From: Syntrophomonas sp.
Lineage (GTDB): Bacteria > Bacillota > Syntrophomonadia > Syntrophomonadales > Syntrophomonadaceae
Direction: 5' to 3'
NCBI GenBank assembly: GCA_003444615.1
Contig: DLUN01000140.1
Location: 3,094 to 17,329 of the forward strand
DNA length: 14,236 nucleotides
Positions within the stretch are counted from its first letter, which is position 1, and the number at the start of each line of letters is the position of its first letter. The position numbers and the translations under genes are program-made. The notes below the pieces were generated by a model that had not been told where the DNA came from, did not search any database, and saw only the letters and a program-made list of their open reading frames with translations. Below are positions 7,253 to 13,409 of the stretch, piece by piece.

Positions 7253-7263
7253 TGCTTTGCATA

Positions 7264-7292
7264 TAGTCATATCCACCGGCCTGTTATATAAT
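7264..7292 (+). promoter_or_regulatory. probable promoter of the DUF3147 pair
   Basis: TAGTCA (7264-7269) and a perfect TATAAT (7287-7292) are separated by 17 bases. The predicted transcript would start near 7300, about 20 bases before the TTG start at 7320, just leaving room for the ribosome-binding site AGGTGG. The -35 matches consensus at four of six positions. Confidence 0.5.
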
Positions 7293-7319
7293 GGGCCCGG
7301 GATATCAGGTGGTGATTTC

Positions 7320-7685
7320 TTGAAGGTTTTAATAATGCCAATATTACTTCGTTTTGTCCTCGGAGGCGGAGCTATCGTAGCTTGCACTTTAATAGCCAGA
7401 ATATCAGGACCACGTATTGGTGGGATTTTTGCTGCCTTTCCAGCAGTCTACCTGGCCGCTATACTTAGCCTCTATTTAGATTATAGAGGTGAAGAGTTGA
7501 TAAAAATGTCTGTACATATATCTGAAGGAGCCTTAGTAGGCATGCTGGCCAACATTATTTGTGCGGTGGCCGCCAGTCATCTGATTATGAAAAATGGTTG
7601 GGAAAAGGGACTGGGACTAGCCCTTTTTATTTGGTTGTTAGCTGCTACTTGTATATACTTTACTTGGAAACTGGTGATAACATGA
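7320..7685 (+). CDS. DUF3147-type small membrane protein (first of a pair)
   Basis: A 121-residue protein with four predicted membrane helices (about 4-25, 36-54, 68-90, 97-118). It is in frame with the preceding symporter remnant and can be mistaken for its tail. The TTG start at 7320 is supported by AGGTGGT at 7308-7314, by the promoter-like sequence at 7264-7292, and by alignment with the next gene: MKVLIMPILLRFVLGGGAI against MRYTGIILDLVLRFLFGGAA. Both share the motif GIFAAFPAV in helix 2 (residues 35-43 here). An ATG at 7335-7337 is a less likely start. Family function is unknown; small paired membrane proteins often work together as channels or transporters. Positive charges are evenly spread between the two sides (K2, R56, K62, K117 against R27, R32, K91, K96), so topology is ambiguous. 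Its TGA overlaps the ATG of the next gene. Confidence 0.7.
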   Translation: MKVLIMPILLRFVLGGGAIVACTLIARISGPRIGGIFAAFPAVYLAAILSLYLDYRGEELIKMSVHISEGALVGMLANIICAVAASHLIMKNGWEKGLGLALFIWLLAATCIYFTWKLVIT

Positions 7686-8038
7686 GATACACCGGAATTA
7701 TACTGGATTTAGTTTTGCGCTTTCTCTTCGGTGGAGCGGCTGTAGCTGGTTGCTATATATTACTTTTAATCGTGCCCTGGAAATCTTTTGCAGGCATATT
7801 TGCTGCCTTCCCGGCTGTTTTAGCCTCAGCGGTAATCATGACTGGTTACCTAGAAGGCCGCCAAGCAGCTGCCCAGTTAGCTATGGGAGCCACAGCTGGT
7901 ATGCTGGGATGTACAGTATGCGTCGCGGTAACCTGGTGGGGATTACTGACTGGTTTAGGATGGATATGGTCAATAGCTATATCCATTCCGGCTTGGTTGA
8001 TCAGTTCTCTCATATTTATACGTTTAATAAAGAAATAA
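7682..8038 (+). CDS. DUF3147-type small membrane protein (second of a pair)
   Basis: A 118-residue protein with four predicted membrane helices, paralogous to the preceding gene (shared LRF-GG start of helix 1, GIFAAFPAV at residues 38-46, similar spacing of helices). The ATG at 7682 overlaps the upstream stop in an ATGA junction, with GGTGA at 7671-7675, so translation is probably coupled. Longer readings from a TTG at 7559 would overlap the first gene by over 120 bases and are rejected. Basic residues cluster at the N-terminus, the middle loop and the C-terminal IRLIKK, with only K34 in the other loops, predicting both termini in the cytoplasm. The two proteins probably form a heteromeric complex; substrate unknown. 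No clear terminator follows before the convergent gene at 8132. Confidence 0.8.
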   Translation: MRYTGIILDLVLRFLFGGAAVAGCYILLLIVPWKSFAGIFAAFPAVLASAVIMTGYLEGRQAAAQLAMGATAGMLGCTVCVAVTWWGLLTGLGWIWSIAISIPAWLISSLIFIRLIKK

Positions 8039-8131
8039 CCAACATAAGCTTGCTTAAAATACCACTCATTGCCTTGTAAGCAGCAATTATCACCCAAGAT
8101 CAGGCTACAAAAAGTGTGTCTATGTAGAGGA

Positions 8132-8932
8132 TTAATCCTGGTCGGGCTCTTCTTCTACTAATTCGAAACGGTTGACAATGCGATTTTGGGATTCTAACTC
8201 CTTTTTCCCGCAAAATAGATCATAGGGACGAGCATAGACTACTCCGGTAGCCAGGTTCTTGTAAACTACCAGAGGACAATAGTTTTCACTGTGAAGTGCT
8301 GTGGTAATAACTTCATATAAATCCCCTTTGAAATGTCGATAGCGTTGGCCCGGTTTAATTAAACGAGTGATAGGGGGAGCATTGATTTCCTTTCTGATAA
8401 TAGCTTGCAGCTGTTCATAGGCGTCAGCTAAAGAACCTATATTATATACCACGTAATCCGAGGCGCCGATTTCTTTAATTTCTTGTTTGGCGTTAGCAAC
8501 CTTCCTTTCGTATTGAATCTCTTCACAATGGTGCTGCAGGTCCTGCAAAATATCTTTCAAATCACGATAAATAAAAATACTGACAATATTTTGAGGACCC
8601 AACACATTCTTAAGGATGCGCAACCCCTCCAAGTTTAGTATAGCCAATCCATTTCGGCCAGTAGCCTGCACACGTTTAATCTCAGTTTTGGTAATACCAT
8701 AAGTATTGTCCAAATACCTGATTTCCTCTACAATTTCGCCCTTAACCCGGTATTCAGTATATTGCTGGGGACTCACAAAGTAGTATTCCCTGCCTTCTTT
8801 CTCTCCGGGCTTGGGAGCTCGGGTGGTGAATGAGATAATAGGCTCAAGATAATCATGGTCATTTAATAACAAGTAATCCATTAATACTGTTTTGCCGCTG
8901 GATGGAGGTCCATTTAATACGAAAATTTTCAT
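8132..8932 (-). CDS. guanylate-kinase-like domain fused to DUF1653
   Basis: A 266-residue two-domain protein. Residues 1-185 resemble guanylate kinase: P-loop GPPSSGKT (8-15), the GMP-binding SFTTRAPKPGEKEG and EYYF (34-52), and a later YLDNTYGI segment. The LID region, normally rich in arginines (R-x-RGR...R), reads LQDLQHHCEEIQYERK here and keeps only one obvious arginine (R143), so canonical GMP kinase activity is doubtful. Residues 193-258 are a DUF1653 domain (PGQRYRHFKGDLYEVI, ALHS-E, LVVYKN, VYARPYDLF), which usually forms a whole small protein of unknown function. A strong GGGGAGGGG precedes the ATG. It is divergently transcribed from glpK. It could be a second, specialised nucleotide kinase beside a standard Gmk elsewhere in the genome, or a nucleotide-sensing protein. 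Confidence 0.85.
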   Translation of the reverse strand: MKIFVLNGPPSSGKTVLMDYLLLNDHDYLEPIISFTTRAPKPGEKEGREYYFVSPQQYTEYRVKGEIVEEIRYLDNTYGITKTEIKRVQATGRNGLAILNLEGLRILKNVLGPQNIVSIFIYRDLKDILQDLQHHCEEIQYERKVANAKQEIKEIGASDYVVYNIGSLADAYEQLQAIIRKEINAPPITRLIKPGQRYRHFKGDLYEVITTALHSENYCPLVVYKNLATGVVYARPYDLFCGKKELESQNRIVNRFELVEEEPDQD

Positions 8933-8957
8933 GATTTTTCCCCTCCCCTTAATAGTC

Positions 8958-9032
8958 GATATTAATATCTATTTCTGCCAAAATAACGTAAAATACGCAA
9001 ATTGTCTATACACACTCCCATATATTAGGAGT
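8958..9032. promoter_or_regulatory. dyad symmetries in the divergent kinase/glpK intergenic region
   Basis: The 173-base gap between the two divergent genes holds three inverted repeats: GATATTAATATC (8958-8969, perfect), CGTA-AAA-TACG (8987-8997) and ACTCC-N9-GGAGT (9014-9018 and 9028-9032). Each is short and AT-rich, so chance is possible, but they lie where regulators of either gene would bind. No known operator consensus is recognised. Confidence 0.3.
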
Positions 9033-9067
9033 CAATGAGGAAATAATGAGATGATTTAAAGTGAGTT

Positions 9068-9076
9068 TGCTACAAT
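9068..9076 (+). promoter_or_regulatory. glpK: extended -10 element upstream of glpK
   Basis: TGC-TACAAT (9068-9076) is a TGN extended -10 box about 30 bases before the glpK ATG, followed by the ribosome-binding site GGAAGTGAG. No convincing -35 lies 16-18 bases upstream, which suits an extended -10 promoter. Confidence 0.45.
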
Positions 9077-9105
9077 AGAGGTGAAAACAGGAAGGAAGTG
9101 AGACA

Positions 9106-10596
9106 ATGTCCTTAAAATATATTTTGGCCATTGATCAAGGCACAACCGGTACCACAGCCTTACTTATAAATCAGGCCGGAGAAATCATTTCCCGGACTTA
9201 TCGTGATTTCACGCAAATTTATCCCCAACCAGGATGGGTGGAACATGACCCTCAGGAGATTTGGGCCGTGACTCTAAGTGCCGTTACTCAGGCCCTGCTT
9301 CAGGCCAATTTGAAAAGCAGTGACATTCATGCCATAGGCATAACCAACCAGCGGGAGACTACGGTAGTATGGGACCGGGAAACTGGGATGCCCATAGGCA
9401 ATGCTATAGTCTGGCAGTGCCGTCGCACCACTCCCATATGTGAAGAAATGAAACAAGCTGGCTGGGCCCCTAAAATTAGTGAAAAGACCGGGCTAGTAAT
9501 CGATGCCTATTTTTCAGCCACCAAGCTGGCCTGGATTCTAGACAGTTCACCAACCATTCGTTCTCAGGCCGAAGCAGGAAAATTATTGTTTGGAACCATT
9601 GACAGCTGGCTTCTATGGAAACTGACTGGTGGTAAGGTACATGTCACTGATATGACCAATGCCTCGCGAACTATGCTTTATAATATTCATCAACTCCATT
9701 GGGATAATGATATCCTCAGCTATTTCAATATTCCCACCGCTATGCTACCTCAAGTTGGCAGTTCCTCGGAAATCTACGGTTATTCTGATCCCGGGCTGCT
9801 GGGCAATGAGATTCCCATAGCTGGCCTAGCCGGTGATCAGCAGGCGGCACTTTTTGGACAGACTTGCTTTGAGCCCGGTCAGGCTAAGAATACCTATGGT
9901 ACCGGGTGTTTTTTGTTAATGAATACCGGCCAACAGGCCGTACGGTCCCAACATGGTCTTTTAACTACTATAGCTTGGTCTCTTAATAATAAAGTATACT
10001 ATGCCCTGGAAGGCAGCATTTTTATCGCCGGTGCCGCTGTTCAGTGGCTAAGAGATGAGCTGAAAATTATCAACACTGCTGCGGAAACTGAAGCTCTGGC
10101 TAAATCACTGCCCGGAAATGACGGGGTATACCTGGTACCTGCTTTTGTAGGCTTGGGAGCACCTTATTGGGATATGCATGCCCGGGGCACCATAATGGGG
10201 CTAACTCGAGGAACTAGCCGTGCCCACTTAGCCCGGGCAGCTTTAGAGTCTATCGCCTATCAAACCGTGGATGTATTGGAGGCCATGCAGCGGGATTCAG
10301 GAATCGCTCTGCAAATTCTTAATGTGGATGGCGGAGCATCGGCTAACAACTTTTTGATGCAATTTCAGACTGATATACTAGGTGTTCCGGTAGAAAGGCC
10401 GGTCAATACTGAATCTACTGGCATTGGTGCTGCCTACCTTGCCGGTTTAGCCAGTGGATTCTGGAACAGTCTAGAAGAATTGCAGAACATGCGGCGGGTA
10501 GACCGTAAATATGTTCCGTCAATAAATAATGACCAGCGAAATAGTCTTCTGCAAGGTTGGCATAAAGCAGTAGGCTGTACTTTGACCCGTTCCTGA
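9106..10596 (+). CDS. glpK: glycerol kinase
   Basis: A 496-residue cytoplasmic FGGY-family kinase, the normal length of GlpK, converting glycerol and ATP to sn-glycerol 3-phosphate. Landmarks: DQGTT (10-14), ITNQRET with R83 and E84, Y135 ([11 protein letters not shown]), [11 protein letters not shown] with D244 and Q245, YGTGCF, and [11 protein letters not shown]83, E84, Y135, D244 and Q245 match the glycerol-binding residues of E. coli GlpK, so the substrate call is firm. Two departures: the usual SSRA after DQGTT is GTTA, replacing the phosphate-contacting arginine (T17); and the loop before [11 protein letters not shown] reads [12 protein letters not shown], without the histidine that HPr phosphorylates in many Firmicutes. 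Regulation by the PTS at that site is therefore not expected. No glpF or glpD neighbour is in the window. Start supported by GGAAGTGAG. Confidence 0.95.
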   Translation: MSLKYILAIDQGTTGTTALLINQAGEIISRTYRDFTQIYPQPGWVEHDPQEIWAVTLSAVTQALLQANLKSSDIHAIGITNQRETTVVWDRETGMPIGNAIVWQCRRTTPICEEMKQAGWAPKISEKTGLVIDAYFSATKLAWILDSSPTIRSQAEAGKLLFGTIDSWLLWKLTGGKVHVTDMTNASRTMLYNIHQLHWDNDILSYFNIPTAMLPQVGSSSEIYGYSDPGLLGNEIPIAGLAGDQQAALFGQTCFEPGQAKNTYGTGCFLLMNTGQQAVRSQHGLLTTIAWSLNNKVYYALEGSIFIAGAAVQWLRDELKIINTAAETEALAKSLPGNDGVYLVPAFVGLGAPYWDMHARGTIMGLTRGTSRAHLARAALESIAYQTVDVLEAMQRDSGIALQILNVDGGASANNFLMQFQTDILGVPVERPVNTESTGIGAAYLAGLASGFWNSLEELQNMRRVDRKYVPSINNDQRNSLLQGWHKAVGCTLTRS

Positions 10597-10625
10597 GCTG
10601 CCTGATAGTTGTCACTTGCGATGCA

Positions 10626-10858
10626 GACCACGATGAATGAAAACATTGCTGGTCGGCTTAAGCAGGAGTATTAGCCGGGCGAGGAGTCTTGGAGCGAGCT
10701 GGCTAACACTCCTGCAAAGCCGTGGTTAGCGTCGATATAGAGATTGGCACGCGTTGCGTGCTCCCGGTGTATGGCAGCCAGTAGGTTTGCTATGCACACC
10801 TGTTCCGTCGCCTCGATATAGTGACGGCTCGATGAACGACTCAGGTAAGAGGCTTTTT
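10626..10858 (+). ncRNA. candidate structured RNA, class not recognised
   Basis: The gap between glpK and the dehydrogenase is GC-richer than its surroundings and is built from hairpins. P1: 10626-10635 with 10644-10654 (10 pairs, one bulged C). P2: GCAGGAGT (10662-10669) with ACTCCTGC (10708-10715), one A-C mismatch, then TTAGCC (10671-10676) with GGCTAA (10701-10706), 14-16 pairs in all. P3: GCACGC (10747-10752) with GCGTGC (10756-10761). P4: GGTGTATGGCA (10766-10776) with TGCTAT-gc-ACACC (10788-10800). P5: CCGTCGC (10805-10811) with GTGACGG (10821-10827). AAAGCC (10716-10721) can pair with GGCTTT (10851-10856) to enclose P3-P5, and TTTTT ends the block at 10858. TCGATATAG occurs twice (10732, 10813). 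GCTAAC (10702-10707) could instead pair with GTTAGC (10725-10730). Strand is assumed from the T-run and the downstream gene. It could be an independent small RNA, a leader of the dehydrogenase, or a non-coding mobile repeat. Confidence 0.55.
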
Positions 10859-10888
10859 ACAGCATAGACTGATTAAGAGGTGAATAAG

Positions 10889-12007
10889 ATGGAAAACGAA
10901 AACATTTACTGGATTCCCTTCGACTTAATGGAGCAATTCATGGTCGATGTCTTTAAGGGGGTAGGTGTACCGCCAGAAGATGCTAAAATATGCGCCGATG
11001 TTCTTATTACTGCCGACAAACGAGGTATCGATTCTCATGGCATAGGCAGGCTAAAACCAATTTATTACGACCGTATCAAAGCAGGGATTCAGGAACCGGT
11101 GACTAAAATGGAAATTATTAGAGAAGGGCCGACTACTGCTGTTATAGACGGTCACAATGGAATGGGCCACGTTATTTCCTATCGAGCGAACCAAATGGCT
11201 ATAGAAAAAGCCACTGCTTATGGTATGGGCATGGTAGCAGTCCGAAATTCCACCCATTATGGGATTGCCGGCTATTACGCTTTAATGGCCGTTGAAAAAG
11301 GCATGATTGGGATAACCGGAAGCAATGCTCGTCCTTCTATTGCCCCTACTTTTGGAGTGGAAAACATGCTGGGTACAAATCCCCTTACTTTCGGTATTCC
11401 CACTGATGAAGAGTTTCCCTTTGTTTTGGATTGCGCTACTTCGGTATCCCAGCGTGGCAAAATTGAAGTATATAACCGGCAAGGCCAAGAAATACCCCCA
11501 GGATGGGTTATCGACGAAAATGGGAAAACTCGAACCGACACCGCCCAAATACTGGTTGATCTGGTCAAAGGAAAAGCAGCCCTTACTCCCCTGGGAGGAC
11601 TGGGAGAAGAACAGGGTGGTTACAAGGGCTATGGTTATGCCACTGTAGTAGAGATATTGTCAGCAGCTCTCCAGCAAGGTGCTTTCTTAAAAGCATTATC
11701 TGGCTATGATGAAAATAGCCGGATGCAGCCCTATCGCCTGGGACATTTTTTCATAGCTATTGATGTAGAAGCTTTCACTGATCTGGAACTATTTAAGAAA
11801 ACTACTGGAGACATACTGCGTCAGCTAAGAGCATCAAGACTTTCTCCAGATGCCCAGCGCATTTATACGGCGGGTGAAAAGGAGTATTTAGCATGGTTAG
11901 AACGTAAAGACCGGGGCGTTCCTGTTAACCAGGCTTTACAAAAGGATATGCTGGCCATGAAAAATGAATTAGGTCTGCACCAGTATCATTTTCCTTTTGA
12001 AAATTAA
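10889..12007 (+). CDS. Ldh2-family malate/L-lactate-type dehydrogenase
   Basis: A 372-residue NAD(P)-dependent oxidoreductase of the Ldh_2 family (malate, lactate, sulfolactate or ureidoglycolate dehydrogenases), unrelated in fold to classical MDH/LDH. Visible hallmarks: KRGIDSHGIGRL with the catalytic-type D48-S-H50, MGMVAVRNSTHYGIAGYY in the cofactor/substrate pocket, GSNARPSIAPTFG, and LGTNPLTFGIP. The later GGYKGYGYATVVEILSAAL and YRLGHFFIAIDVEAF are also typical. The ATG at 10889 is chosen because AAGAGGTGA (10875-10883) would be its ribosome-binding site; a GTG at 10880 overlaps that site. The 2-oxoacid cannot be told from sequence alone. The structured region at 10626-10858 lies just upstream and may be its leader. 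It ends 11 bases from the convergent hydrolase gene without a visible hairpin. Confidence 0.9.
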   Translation: MENENIYWIPFDLMEQFMVDVFKGVGVPPEDAKICADVLITADKRGIDSHGIGRLKPIYYDRIKAGIQEPVTKMEIIREGPTTAVIDGHNGMGHVISYRANQMAIEKATAYGMGMVAVRNSTHYGIAGYYALMAVEKGMIGITGSNARPSIAPTFGVENMLGTNPLTFGIPTDEEFPFVLDCATSVSQRGKIEVYNRQGQEIPPGWVIDENGKTRTDTAQILVDLVKGKAALTPLGGLGEEQGGYKGYGYATVVEILSAALQQGAFLKALSGYDENSRMQPYRLGHFFIAIDVEAFTDLELFKKTTGDILRQLRASRLSPDAQRIYTAGEKEYLAWLERKDRGVPVNQALQKDMLAMKNELGLHQYHFPFEN

Positions 12008-12018
12008 CCAACTATATA

Positions 12019-12873
12019 TTAGCTGAGGTGGTGGATTATCCATTCCCCTACTTTGGCCAGAACATCTTGACGGTGTTCCGATGATTCATTCATGGTTTCA
12101 TGCAGCAAACCGTCGAATATGTATAGGGTCTTATCCACTGATGTGGCCCGTTCCATAATATGTTCGCTGCCCCGGTAGTCAACAATCGGGTCTTCCCGGC
12201 CGTGAATAATCAGCAGCGGTATGGATAGTTCCCTAGCCCGTTGCAGAGCTTCCTGCCCTGCTGATATAAACTCTGTAAACCAGCGCACACTGACTTTATC
12301 ATGCACCAAAGGATCATTTACATAATTTTCTACTACTTTTTGATCATGGGATAACCCTGATGCATCAAGACCATTGGCTATTAATAATCCGGGAGTAAAC
12401 CGTGACAAAATACGCACCAGTTTTAGTTGCCAACCAGGTACTTTAAGTATAGGGATTAAGCCTGCTGATGATAGTATTAAAGCATCCAATTTATGGGAGT
12501 GGCTTAGAGCATAACGAAATGCAATGACCCCACCCATGCTGTGCCCCAGAAGTAGCAAAGGAAGATTAGGATTTTCATTATGGGCCATCTGTATTAGAAT
12601 ATCTAAATCATTAACATAATCAATAAAGCTGGAAACATGCCCCCGTTTCCCTTCCGAACGTCCATGTCCCCGGTGATCCAGAGCATAAAAGGATATATTA
12701 TGTCCTGCCATCTGGTCCAGTAAATGCTGGTACCTGTCACTGTGTTCACCCAGACCATGGGCAATAACTACCACACCTTTAACATGGTTGCTGAGCCATT
12801 TTTGATAAAATATTTTCAAACCATCCGGCGACGAAAAGTAACTACTGTTATAATCATAATTCTCCACTCCCAT
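12019..12873 (-). CDS. alpha/beta hydrolase, monoacylglycerol lipase/lysophospholipase type
   Basis: A protein of about 284 residues with a complete serine-hydrolase triad: S112 in GHSMGG, D228 in HGREDPIVD, H258 in DGLLHETMNE. The oxyanion motif IAHGLGEHSDRY (37-48) and LDHRGHGRSEGKRGHV (65-80) are characteristic of the monoglyceride-lipase/PldB-like group (Hydrolase_4). No signal peptide, so an intracellular esterase acting on monoacylglycerols or lysophospholipids is likely. The start is uncertain: GTG 12876, ATG 12873 and GTG 12867 are all in frame. GAGGTGA overlaps the first two and is properly spaced (5 bases) only for 12867. Release of glycerol by such an enzyme would suit the nearby glycerol kinase, but they are separate transcription units. 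Confidence 0.9.
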   Translation of the reverse strand: MGVENYDYNSSYFSSPDGLKIFYQKWLSNHVKGVVVIAHGLGEHSDRYQHLLDQMAGHNISFYALDHRGHGRSEGKRGHVSSFIDYVNDLDILIQMAHNENPNLPLLLLGHSMGGVIAFRYALSHSHKLDALILSSAGLIPILKVPGWQLKLVRILSRFTPGLLIANGLDASGLSHDQKVVENYVNDPLVHDKVSVRWFTEFISAGQEALQRARELSIPLLIIHGREDPIVDYRGSEHIMERATSVDKTLYIFDGLLHETMNESSEHRQDVLAKVGEWIIHHLS

Positions 12874-12954
12874 CACCTCGTCACACAGTTTCTTAAATAG
12901 CTAATTCTTTTTTTGCCTGGGTAATCCTTCTGTTCAATCTGGCTCAAAATTAAA

Positions 12955-12979
12955 CAAGACGGACCTCGAGCCCGTCTTG
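12955..12979 (-). terminator. rho-independent terminator after the starch-binding-like gene
   Basis: Read on the minus strand, CAAGACGG (12979-12972) pairs with CCGTCTTG (12962-12955) around a 9-base loop and is followed by TTTAATTTT. It lies 17 bases after the stop of the gene ending at 12996. Confidence 0.85.
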
Positions 12980-12995
12980 CCATATCAAGTTTCAC

Positions 12996-13328
12996 CTATG
13001 CATAGGTAAGTGAATTGGAATTGGTAACCATACTCCAGTACTGCTGTTCATTATCATCTATATGTCCGTGTGAGTCTTTGAAAGCTAGATGCAGGGTATC
13101 GGAATAATCCACCACAAAGGATGCCACATAATGGTCGCCTTTGCGCTGCATGGGTACTTCTCGCTTACCGAACATCTTATCTTTAGGGCCATACCCAATT
13201 ATTAAGGTTATGGGCTCACTGCCTGACTCTGCTGTCAGTTTGCCGGCATAAGTGACAACTGTTTCTTCGCCTACCCCCGGCGGATTGGGTTCTACAGTAA
13301 CACCGCCTGGCAAATCCACTCTGGCCAT
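12996..13328 (-). CDS. free-standing carbohydrate-binding module (CBM25/CBM53-like, starch-binding type)
   Basis: A 110-residue protein that is essentially one beta-sandwich module. The pattern VTVEPNPPGVGEETVVTYAG, TLIIGYGP, MQRKGDHYVASFVV and LHLAFKDSHGHIDDNEQQYW follows the CBM25-type starch-binding fold, whose C-terminal signature is FAF-DG-G-WDNN-G-NW. The tryptophan of that WDNN is isoleucine here (IDDN), which may weaken stacking on glucose rings. No signal peptide and no catalytic domain, so it probably acts in the cytoplasm, perhaps on glycogen-like polymer; this is inference. AAAGGAGTG gives a good ribosome-binding site. It follows the radical SAM gene by 81 bases on the same strand and has its own terminator, so the two may be co-transcribed. 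Confidence 0.75.
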   Translation of the reverse strand: MARVDLPGGVTVEPNPPGVGEETVVTYAGKLTAESGSEPITLIIGYGPKDKMFGKREVPMQRKGDHYVASFVVDYSDTLHLAFKDSHGHIDDNEQQYWSMVTNSNSLTYA

Positions 13329-13409
13329 ATTAACACTCCTTTATTTAAGATTTTGGGCATAGGTTGTGCAGCCAGAGTCAATTTATGCGGAGCAAAGCAG
13401 ATAAAAGCT

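Noticed and set aside
7559..8038. Longer version of the second DUF3147 protein starting at a TTG at 7559
   Set aside because: It would overlap the first DUF3147 gene by over 120 bases in another frame, has no membrane-protein character in the extra part, and the ATG at 7682 has an ATGA overlap and a matching paralogue start.
8039..8131. Terminator between the DUF3147 pair and the kinase-like gene
   Set aside because: Only a weak TGCTTA/TAAGCA pairing with a long loop and no T-tract is present; too poor to report.
10626..10858. Known RNA classes: T-box, cobalamin or lysine riboswitch, 6S, SRP, tmRNA, RNase P, tRNA
   Set aside because: None of the conserved sequence signatures I know for these classes is present (for example no T-box TGG-ACCGCG, no B12 box, no tRNA T-loop). 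A covariance search could still find a class I do not recall.
10880..10888. GTG start three codons upstream for the Ldh2 gene
   Set aside because: The GTG is part of the AAGAGGTGA ribosome-binding site for the ATG at 10889.
10597..10888. Insertion-sequence or IS200/IS605-like remnant in the structured region
   Set aside because: No transposase fragment, target duplication or matching terminal repeats are visible; a non-autonomous repeat cannot be excluded without a genome-wide copy count.
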